A DNA stretch of 64,000 nucleotides from Acephala macrosclerotiorum (lineage: Eukaryota > Ascomycota > Leotiomycetes > Helotiales > Mollisiaceae): NCBI GenBank assembly GCA_014904845.1, contig MU119339.1, forward strand, positions 81,599 to 145,598, in the 5' to 3' direction. This document shows, one piece after another, positions 55,281-64,000 of this stretch. The notes under the pieces are model-generated. The model was not told the origin of the DNA, made no database searches, and saw only the letters and a list, made by a program, of their open reading frames with translations. The translations under genes and the position numbers were made by a program. The number at the start of each line of letters is the position of its first letter. Position 1 is the stretch's first letter.

Positions 55281-57306
55281 AATGGTTCCCCGACACCGAT
55301 GCGGATTTCGAGAACGAATGCTGTACGAAATTGTGAGTACGAACCCGGGGCCAGACACTGGATGAACTGGACGAGAGATGCCTGAGATAAAGGGGACTCC
55401 ATAACCACGAAGTCAGGGTAGAGAGTAGGACTGTAGTCGAGGATAGGCGAGCTCTAGATGGTGAAATTCCATTGGTGAAGACGTGGCAGGTCTTTGCTAT
55501 GGGAAGAGGACTTTACCTCAACACTTCTTGGAAGTTTACACGAAGAGGACCGAAACCTTAGGCAGACAATCTCAGCCTGCTATACAAACCTTTCAAACAT
55601 TAAGCAGGCTCATCAAATTCAAGATCATTTAAATCTCCCTATCTCAGTCGGTACTTAGGGCATGTGTATGAACCTTCATCAAGTTGACTTCTTATAGCTA
55701 ACCCTAGCTCTACTTCCTCGCTATGCAGGGTTATCATGTGCTCGGATGCAACCTATATGAATCTTTCCAGTCCAATCCCAAATTCTCCCTGATGCGCCAA
55801 AGCAAAGTGAGCTTGCTACTCGATGCGAACCCTAAATCAGGCGCACGATGAGTAACAACTGCAAAACATGTCCTAAGCACCTTTCTTCTTTAAATAGTTC
55901 TTTCTCTTTTGTCTTTTGTTCTTAGTCTCCTAAGACCAAGCAAAAGTTCTCCATCCTTCGTCCAGTCATAGACGGTTGTCAACGTTACGATCCTCTTAGA
56001 ATCCTCAACGAGCTTGGACGATGATAATAGAGACCAGGCGGGAAGGATTTCCTCGAGTCAAGCCAGGGATAGATTCGCCCGGTATGCCGACAGTGCTTCG
56101 TCTGGCCTTGAACTACTGTCAATGTTGGAACACTGTCAAAATTTGACAAAAATCGGACAATCAATGTTACCATTCATGGTGAAGAATTCTCTTTCATCGA
56201 ATGGCGGGTAGGACTGTCTAATGTCAATGATACTGAGTAAAGCAACTATTCCGGCTCTTTGCTTTGATGTTTCCATAGAAGTCAGGTTCTAGCAAAACAG
56301 TCCTTGCAATTCACTTCACTACCAAGGGTATGTTTAATTTCGAAATCCATTAGCACCTAGCGAACATGAAAGAAGAGCAAATACCAAGTGGGACAATAGT
56401 GAAAAGGCGACATCATCAGATGAAAATTGATCTACTCAGATGAAATGAGAAAGAGTTGATCGAGGCTGCTGAGTAGCAGCCTGAAGTCCCACTAGCTGCT
56501 TTGGAGGTTCTGTTCAGCCTCCCTCCCTACCAGCATTATACTGAGTGGAAGTCACGTTCGAGGGAGAAATTTGGTAATCTTAGGTTGCATATCGGCTCGA
56601 GGACGTGTATTGTGCTAACACGAGGCAAAGTTGGGGAAAACTTGAGAAAGGTGGTATGAACGAGATGAAGGATGTGAAGCCGCACTTTGGGAATGTGAGT
56701 TGCTTTGTTGAGAGAAGAAAATAAGTGGAAAGCAGGAACGAATTAAGGAGAGTAGAAACAGACTACACCGTCTGGTCGTGCCTTCGTGATTGATGAGTTT
56801 AACGTGGAAGGAGTTGAGAGACGCTTCTTCCGTCTTCGAGTTCTCACATCCTTCGACTCTCCAAGCAGCTAAAAAAATCGATTCAGAACCCTGATCAAAA
56901 CACAATGTGTCTTAGAGATGTAAAAGGCTTGAATAGAATTCCAACATAATTGCGACGTGCCTACCCGATATTTATAAGCCAGTCCGTCAAACTTCGAGCC
57001 TCGAGTTCTACAGTGTACCTCCCTGAGCATATATTAGTTTACGACTCATGTATCATCCAACCAGATCTTCAATATGTACTTTTTGGCGGCTCTTATTCGC
57101 TCTTCAATCCTGGAACATTGAAAGGGCTAGACATATGGCTAGGGGGTTGCATTGTACTCCGAAGCATCTGAACACTTCTCAATCCCTCATTGCCTTCACC
57201 ACCCACAACTAAACAGTCCAAACTCGAAAGTGTTCTCACCTTTAAAGAAAACGAACAACTCAAAGCGGAACCCCCAAAAGTACATACACACACTCCTTCC
57301 CAATCC
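55281..57306. other. 2.0-kb intergenic region
   Basis: No supported gene. Short frames on both strands without family features. Parts are AT-rich and polypyrimidine-rich. Confidence 0.45.
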
Positions 57307-58554
57307 CTATTTCTTCTCCCACCAAGCCTGTTCCTCAGCAGATCCTGTCGCTCGTGACGGAGCAAGAACACCCTCCATCTCCTTCAAATCAACACCCAAC
57401 CCCTTCCCCTTCCTCTTCAACCCCATATCCTCAAACGTAGCCGGTCCCTTCCCCTTTCCCTTCCTCTCCTCATTTTCCCCAACTTCTCCATTCCCTACAA
57501 CAGGCGTAGCAGCTGTAACCACCACCTCGGGAATCTCAACCGCCCTACTCGGAACCTCCCCGGTCTTCCACGCATCAATCGTAGTCCTCGCTCTCTTCAC
57601 TCCCATCGCTATAATCTCAATATTCTCTTCTTTCCTAGCTTCTTGAGCTTGAGATTGGAGTTCAGCTTGAGAATGCGTCCTTAATTGGTAAAGCTCATCA
57701 GCAGTCGGTATCCCCCTCGCTCGTTTCCAGGCATCGAATCTTGCTCTTGCCAATTGTCCCCCTTCTTGAGAGGCTGGGTTTGGTGCTTGGAGTGAGGGGG
57801 TGCGGGTCTGAGTTTCACTTGGTGTTGGGTGGGGTGGGAGTTGGTCTATGGAGCGGAGGATGATGCCATTTCGGCGACCGTCTTCGCGGGTGTTGCTTCG
57901 TCGTAGGCCTTTGAGTTCCGTGACTTCTTTTTCTGTTCGATCCTCTCCGGAAGCTTTTAATTGAGCTAATTTCCAACCACCGACGAATGTTCCTTGGGTG
58001 TTGGTTGCGATTTCTAATTCTTCTTCTCTTCGAGTGTTATTTCGGGATCTGATATGGCGGTACCAGGTGATGAGGATGGACAACAATAGGATGAGGGTGA
58101 TAGAGGAGCCGACAGATATGCCAACTATAGCGGCTGTGTGATTCGTTGGCGGTGCGTGAGTGATGGCGATGGTAGTGTTTGAGGGTGGGAAAGGAGTTGC
58201 TGATGATGAGGTGGTGGTTATAGTGGACGTTGGGATGCTGGTGGAGGGAGGGAGAGTTGTGGTTGATTGGATGGTACTGGTACTGATTGGTATCGACGTC
58301 GTGCTGAAGGAGAACGATGAAATGGATGATGAGGTAGTTGGGGTTGTTTTAGATAACGTCGCTGTGGTGCTTTTGCTCGTAGAGGTTGGTGCTTGTGGCA
58401 AGGAAGAAGTAATGGTAGGTGCTGGCAAAAACGTTGCTAGGGTGTTGTGTGGTATAAAGGTATCACCCGCGAGTGGACTGGAAGCCGTGGGAGTGGGGGT
58501 AGGTATTGGAGTCGTCACGGGCATTGACATGCTCATGGTGTCTTTTTGCGCCAT
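57307..58554 (-). CDS. Ser/Thr-rich single-pass membrane protein
   Basis: Single exon, 415 aa from the ATG at 58554 (MAQKDTMSMSM). The frame is open further upstream, but that part overlaps no similarity and lies before a better start. Residues 10-130 are an extreme Ser/Thr/Pro stretch, likely O-glycosylated and wall-spanning. One membrane segment follows (AAIVGISVGSSITLILLLSI with LITWY), then a basic stop-transfer (RHIRSRNNTRREEE) and a 250-residue charged cytoplasmic tail with repeats of the type ARFDAWKRARGIPTADELYQ and RARTTIDAWKTGEVPSRAVE, ending EEQAWWEKK. No cleavable signal peptide is evident, so the membrane segment may act as a signal anchor. Architecture resembles fungal surface sensors; function unknown. 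Confidence 0.7.
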   Translation of the reverse strand: MAQKDTMSMSMPVTTPIPTPTPTASSPLAGDTFIPHNTLATFLPAPTITSSLPQAPTSTSKSTTATLSKTTPTTSSSISSFSFSTTSIPISTSTIQSTTTLPPSTSIPTSTITTTSSSATPFPPSNTTIAITHAPPTNHTAAIVGISVGSSITLILLLSILITWYRHIRSRNNTRREEELEIATNTQGTFVGGWKLAQLKASGEDRTEKEVTELKGLRRSNTREDGRRNGIILRSIDQLPPHPTPSETQTRTPSLQAPNPASQEGGQLARARFDAWKRARGIPTADELYQLRTHSQAELQSQAQEARKEENIEIIAMGVKRARTTIDAWKTGEVPSRAVEIPEVVVTAATPVVGNGEVGENEERKGKGKGPATFEDMGLKRKGKGLGVDLKEMEGVLAPSRATGSAEEQAWWEKK

Positions 58555-61500
58555 GGTTGGCAGTGAGTTCAACAACCTAAATTCAGTAACAAACAGTAGT
58601 TGAGAAGTTGACTGAGGAAAATAGGTTTTAGAATCCGAGACTTCAGACTTAGAAATATAGAGTATTGTCATGATTATTGCATGCGGAAGAGGACTGAGAA
58701 AACAAAGGGGATGTAGCGACTTCGAGCGTTGAACAAAGGAAATTCCCACCCACGACCGGGTTTCTTTGAAGCATGACGCCAGCCTGATCGAAATAGCCTA
58801 CCGTTCGTGCAACTCAAGGAATCCAAAAATCGGGAAGGTAGAAGGAATGCTACTCGAATCTAGGCTTCTCGTGATGGTAATGTTGGTGCTTCCTAGGATT
58901 GAACCATCCAGCCAATTTGAACTCCCATCACGAATTCGTGACAAAGAGAATGGCACGGATAGGTCCTGTTCGGTCCTGATCGTCAATACTCCATGACCTT
59001 TGAGTGCAATTGCATGATCTATCATCAATTCGAGATGTTGGAGGGACCCGCCAAATCCTAGCCATGCCATAGCCCAAGGATTTCTAGTGCCCTTGATGAG
59101 CAAAGCTGCACGACAGACACCCTTCCAGAGCAACGGCAACGACGAAGTCTTGGGAATAGCTAGTCATATTTCCCAACATTGAACCCAGAATCGTTCAATT
59201 CGGTTGACAGGCGTATCGTGTGGTGTTGCTCGTTGCACTTCCAATCGACGATGGAGACCTCTGATCCATGTTTCCTCATAAATCTGACCACGGCATCACC
59301 GAGTCCTGCTTGGTCTGCCCCTCTCAAACGGCTTGAGGCTGACTATCGATCTAGTTCAGGTGATAATATTTCTATCACATGTTGAAGGACGACGTTGAGG
59401 TTGTTCCTGTGATGATCTGTGATATAGTCTCGGATCCACCCTGCGGCACAAACTGTCGAATTCGGTATTTCGAAAATAACTGAAAGAAAAGAAGAAATTT
59501 AGAACAAATATGGGGACGTGCGGTGTACTTAAAGAAAATTCGCTGAGTCAAAGCCACAGATAAGAGATGAAAAGTTCTGGTCTCGTAAATGATAGCGGAC
59601 TTCGTCTACCGTATCGATTGCTATCGATAGACCCGACCAGGACGCCGTCGGCGATTCTTCTATATCGTGCCACAGCGGCATTGCTGTTGAAGTACCAGAC
59701 TCCTGCGTACTGCTAGCCGATATTGAACAAAGACACCGACGATCTGGAGAAGATATGAGCTTCCCCACTGCACCGATCCAAATAGATACCGATAAAGAAG
59801 ATCCAGATGCGTGGAAGAACATAAAATGACTGGGTGCTTAGTTTCCGGATAGCATCGACTTGCCTGTTCCAGCAATCCTCGATATCAGATTCAGGGTTCT
59901 TTCTTGCAGCGGGAGTGCCGTCGTCTGTATCCTGCTGCTCACAGGCCAGCCAGGCGTCGTGCGCACGTACTTATCTCTTCATCCTGAATTGTGGCCAAGG
60001 ATTTGGCCTTCTGAACTCGAATGAGCGATCGAAGAGCAATCAACTCGAACGCAATCGCCGCTATCGTGGGACTCGCGAGTCAGCATTCAAGAGGAAGGAG
60101 ACAAGTATCCGCATGTTGTCGGCCAAGGGCTGAGGCTCGTCCGCGATTAGATTGGTAGATTGTGCGTGACGATGCTTTAGGATGGTATCATCGCATCGTC
60201 GTTCCGTCATTCAAAAACACACACTGCCGGCCAGATAAGACGCAATCTCACGGTGGGTATAAGAATGTCGCGTGTCCCTCGCCATGCACCTTTCTTCCTT
60301 TCCTTACGAGGATGGCCTCAGCACAACGCCCTCAAGGCATCCATCCCATGTTGGCATCACATGATGGACTTGGGACTCGATGGATGAATTGTGAATGGAG
60401 GGGATCGAGGAGGGTGCACGCGATCGACAACTCCTTCAACTCAGGTCGACCGGTGTCACAACTCCCGTTGTCAACTACCGCCGCGCTCACTCTTCTCTTG
60501 GCTACCACACTTCTTCCCCCATGGATCCGTTCAAACAAAACAGGCTCATCTTCATCAACTCCTCGACCTGCTCGGGCCAGTCAGGAAGGGGGAGGAGCTC
60601 GCCTCCGGTGCAAAAAGCAGCATGCCGAGACAGACTTTCTTGCAAAATGCAGCATCGTGGGATGCGCCCGAATTCGAAATTCCAAATTGCTTTGCTTGAA
60701 AACCCCCACGTCAACAGCTTCCTCTCACTGGTTCTCGCCTCGAGGTGTCTGTCACATTAACTCGTCATACCCGAGCTAGCCTCGCTAGCTAATGATAAAT
60801 CTCACCTGCAGCTACAGGGTTCACCTGCATGCACACATGGTCAACTACAGTACCAGGATATTTCGCTGAACCTCGCTCGAGACGATGACCCTCCAACGCC
60901 TTCCCAATTATTTCAACATCGCGTGTTTTCCCCACGCTCTTTTGATCCAGCTTTCTGAGCAGACTTTCATATGCGAAGCACATGGACCTCCAATATCAGG
61001 ATTACTATACGCGAAGAGGGTTTGCAGCCCTCATCACTTTGCCGATTCGAATTTCCAACAGCAAACCCCCCCATACGGATGATGGACTTCGAACCGTAAA
61101 TATCCCGAATCCGAGAAACCAGACTTCAGAGGATTCCGTGAAGAATCCGTAAACGGTGGAGCCAGACGAGCCAGACGAGCAAGCCATGGCTCAATCCTAG
61201 CTTTGTCTCAAGAAGCGCAAGCTTTCACAGAAAACGCCTCATTTCCTCAGTATCACATGCAAGTGACCAGACGCAGCCTCTGAGTGGTCGCTTCCAACGA
61301 CACAGCAAGAAACTTCAGAGAACTATTGGTTTGTGTGAGAGAACGGTTAGAACACCAAAATTTCCAGCACCAGGTCTCCTGTCCCACAATAGTCTACACT
61401 GACCATAGCTCCTCTATCTTCGACAGCACGATCATCAAATCTCCTTGGAGATGAACGAAGATTATGTCTCTCAACTCGAACTTTCTCCAGGTTCGGGGCT

Positions 61501-61848
61501 GAGAGCACGCGTGAGCATTTCTCCATATTCTACACGCAATCTGGAGATAGAATTAAGCACCGAGTCTTGGATGGCATGTGCGGGACATGACTCGTAGCAT
61601 GCCTTGCCAGATCTCGCAGATCTAACTATATCCGTCGCCCCAGTGGAACTTCCTGACCATTGCAAACATTCGACGTTTGGCAGCTGGGTGAGTCGGCCCG
61701 GAAGCTTCAGCCCCTCGAGCAGACGACCACTTCCCACTTCCAAAGTCACGGCATCTTCCTTCTACATCATGAAACACCTGATAGTTGAAGCCGTGATCTG
61801 GATGCATCCGAAGCGAGAAGTTGGAGCTCTTCTTTCACCGGTCGCATA
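58555..61848. other. 3.3-kb gene-poor region
   Basis: Overlapping open frames occur on both strands (for example 60162-60779) but none has family features, splice support or protein-like composition. No repeat was recognised until the MITE at 61849. Confidence 0.4.
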
Positions 61849-62006
61849 CTCCCTACAGGCCATAATAAATGTTAATGGGCACAGGCCAGTATTTAACTAG
61901 ATATAGCAAAATACCGTGAATCGTAGAGAGATGATTGGTCTTACCACCACTTGGCAACACGGCCACAATCACCTCACGATTAACATTTATTTCGGCCTGT
62001 GGGTAG
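61849..62006. mobile_element. MITE copy 2 (158 bp)
   Basis: Second copy of the element at 2893-3054, same orientation. The left end CTCCCTACAGGCC pairs with the right end GGCCTGTGGGTAG as an imperfect inverted repeat, and TA dinucleotides flank it at 61847-61848 and 62007-62008. It lacks a 4-bp AAAT present in copy 1. Roughly nine tenths of positions agree between copies. This copy keeps G/C at some sites where copy 1 has A/T and vice versa, so both have mutated since they separated. Confidence 0.8.
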
Positions 62007-63642
62007 TAGAAGTGATTACTGCACTAAAAACAATGGATTTAAGGGTCCTTCGAAACCAGGGAGTGCCCCGAAGTGAGGATACTCCACTATAAAGTACAGA
62101 TCCACTTCCACGAGGACCACATCCGGTGCTTGCGCAAGGTTGATAGCGTTCGTGCTCCATCTTCCAAGGCCCAGCCTCGCCAACCTCCTGTCAACTTGTC
62201 AACGGATGCAATGACCACTCCGCGGACCTAACCTCAACGTTGAAGATGTGGATATCAAATGAAGACATTCACAGCCGCCGTGGTAGTTGCCCCTCGCAGA
62301 CACTTCGGGATTTCCCAAGTGGGGGGCGTCCTTGTGAGTCTCGGGACAGTTCGGACTTTTGCTCTTCCTAAAGATCCCTAAAACACGGACATCATGCTTC
62401 ACTGAGCTAGACTTGTCAATGGCTGCTCCATAGCTTGTAAACTACTACGCAATAACACAGCCAATTACCGACCGATTGGGCAACGTTGCCAGATGAACCC
62501 CGTTGGAGTCAAACCGTCCCAAAAGATCGTCTCGAGATGACATCTCCAAACGCGGCAAGAGGTCTTGCATCTGCTCCAAAGATCGTGTGCCAGAAGAACA
62601 TCGAGCCTCTTGGGGGCGGAGGAATAACTATGCTCCGTAGAGCTCCATACCGGTTGCTCCACTATCAAATATAGACTGCACAGGTTGCAGTCCCAAGAAA
62701 TTGGACCTCATAGTCCAGTACGCGACTCGATATCAACCCCCTTTTACAGCGCTAATTACCGAAGCTGTGGGGTTCTATTAGGCTTCGTGGAAGGCCGCGG
62801 CTTCACCCCCTTTTCAGGCTGTTTCTGAAATAGAAGTGAGGGGTCTTTCTGAGGTCGTAATTATGCTAGACATCAGCGCAAGGTTTAAGGGCTGGCGAGC
62901 TACGTTCGGCGGATGCCACCCCACGTCCGCATTGAGCGTCCGAATTAGCGATCACGATTTTGATTGATCAGGCGCATACTGACGTCATTGTCTCTAAAAT
63001 CGACCTTTTAGATGCGCATCCAGTGCTTCGAGGTTGTGTCCTTCGGTCATCCTCCTCACCAGAATGTTGCGAGAGGATCGCTCGGCTCAAAGTCTTCATT
63101 CTTGAGAAGAAGGGCGAGTTGAACGTCATCCTAGAGGTAAAAAGATATCTCGAGTATAAGTCTCCAGCTAGGGTGAACCAAGACTGCGGAAAGTTTACAC
63201 CAAAGTTAACGAAATTGAAGCTTATTCGCTCTTGAGGCAGCTTCTAGATTTTCGACAGCGCTTCTCCTTTTGCCTCTAACCAAGTACAGCCTTCCGTTGT
63301 GGAGTCTCGTTACACGGAGATTTCCCGAATCTGCATCTGACGGAGGGGTGACTTGGAGGGACATCGAACCGGTCTGTGTGAGGACTGCTGTGCGCTCCAT
63401 ACGCAAGGACGTGGACGTCTTCTCTAGTCGTTGGATACGGCAATACATGTCTCCTCAAACAATGGACCAACCTGGTGTCAAAATTCAAGAAGCGCCGCAA
63501 CAACTGTTGTTCCCCCTCCTCCTTCAAACGCCGATGCAGGCTTTAGCTACACTGATCAAGAAACGGTACAGCCTCGGGAGTGCCGCTTGGCAGTTCGGCC
63601 CCGTGACGAGACACGATCCTTTTTCCTCCCTTTTTGTACCGG
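62007..63642. other. gene-poor region
   Basis: No supported gene. Frames such as 62960-63235 and 63270-63653 on plus have no family features. Confidence 0.4.
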
Positions 63643-64000
63643 TACAGAGTTAATTACTTCGAGGTTTTCCCGGACTATCTGCCTCCACCATCGAGGCGGA
63701 TAAAATTTATGACCGTGAAACTAGCAACCCGCACGGGCCTTGTTGATTGTTTATCCCTATTCATGACCACCCTCTTCTTATTCTCTGTTATTCTATCAAC
63801 CACAACACTATTATGGAAGTTCCACTTGATCAAACCCCTCCTCAAACACCTGAAAACCCCAAAAAACACCATAAAACTACTGCAGAATGGAACGAGCGCA
63901 AAACAGAAAGAAGAGAAACCGATACTCCTACACGCAAAGAGATCAACACCTTACGATATTTCAAGCCTTGCAAAACAATCACAGAGATAGCAAAGCTTGT
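63643..64000 (+). mobile_element. possible left end of a Tc1/mariner-like transposon
   Basis: TA followed by CAGAGTTAATTACTTCGAGG at 63643-63664 has the look of a fungal Tc1/mariner/Fot-type terminal repeat. A reading frame with a helix-turn-helix-like start follows at 63813. The other end is outside the window, so the terminal repeat cannot be verified. Confidence 0.35.
63813..64000 (+). CDS. probable transposase N-terminus (cut by right edge)
   Basis: From the ATG at 63813 the frame is open to the window end (62 codons). It reads a polar, Pro/Lys-rich lead (MEVPLDQTPPQTPENPKKHH) and then TPTRKEINTLRYFKPCKTIT followed by EIAKL. The last part has the spacing of the first helix-turn-helix of fungal Tc1/mariner transposases, which bind the element's ends (usual form TR..I..L......T..EIAK). 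It is alternatively a cellular HTH protein. The DDE catalytic domain would lie beyond the edge. Confidence 0.4.
   Translation, partial: MEVPLDQTPPQTPENPKKHHKTTAEWNERKTERRETDTPTRKEINTLRYFKPCKTITEIAKL

Noticed and set aside
58160..58603. Val-rich plus-strand open frame of 147 codons
   Set aside because: Antisense of the Ser/Thr/Pro-rich domain of the membrane protein at 57307-58554; low-complexity artefact.
60162..60779. 205-codon plus-strand frame
   Set aside because: Composition is not protein-like, overlapping frames of similar length occur on the other strand, and no family features or splice signals are present.
1..64000. CRISPR arrays, rRNA genes, bacterial operons or phage
   Set aside because: None seen; spliceosomal introns and fungal gene families throughout show eukaryotic nuclear DNA.

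Overview
The window is nuclear DNA from a filamentous ascomycete fungus. Genes are split by short (about 45-160 bp) introns with GT/AG or occasional GC/AG borders and CTAAC-like branch sites. The products are fungal: POP1, IPI1, eS30 without a ubiquitin-like fusion, DASH subunit HSK3, a GT90/CAP10 glycosyltransferase, a 2EXR protein and a DUF262 protein. The style of the Cys-rich single-pass surface proteins makes me lean towards Leotiomycetes/Helotiales, but the sequence alone cannot settle the class.

Layout. 1-3.9 kb: 5' part of an acid-ceramidase/NAAA-like amidase (runs off the left edge), an acyl-CoA thioesterase II with a C-terminal SKL peroxisomal signal, one copy of a 162-bp MITE, and an HD-domain protein. 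4.9-15.5 kb: a row of genes for small single-pass, Cys- or Ser/Thr-rich surface proteins; two tandem relatives (A, B) and a third, unrelated one (C) are broken by stops or frameshifts and only the fourth (D) is intact. 12.4-14.3 kb holds two unrecognised genes. 15.7-18.4 kb: POP1. 18.7-19.7 kb: a frameshifted 2EXR relic. 19.7-25.2 kb: gene-poor. 25.2-28.3 kb: a four-exon C2H2 transcription factor. 30.0 kb: a truncated alpha/beta-hydrolase remnant. 30.5-35.5 kb: a flavin amine oxidase and an MFS transporter in divergent orientation. 36.4-38.5 kb: GT90. 39.2-42.3 kb: a large conserved protein of unknown role. 43.6-46.0 kb: an unknown gene and IPI1 head to head with 50 bp between start codons. 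47.8-50.1 kb: DUF262 protein. 50.4-51.3 kb: CREG-like secreted protein. 51.9-52.3 kb: eS30. 53.6 kb: small unknown protein. 54.7-55.3 kb: HSK3. 57.3-58.6 kb: Ser/Thr-rich membrane protein. 58.6-63.6 kb: gene-poor, with the second MITE copy. At the right edge a probable Tc1/mariner-like transposase gene begins.

Functionally the core genes are housekeeping: RNase P/MRP (POP1), 60S assembly (IPI1), 40S subunit (eS30) and kinetochore-microtubule attachment (HSK3). The accessory genes concern lipid and acyl-CoA turnover, amine oxidation and transport, and the cell surface. Exon borders were worked out by eye from splice consensus plus continuity of recognisable protein families; none has been tested against transcripts.
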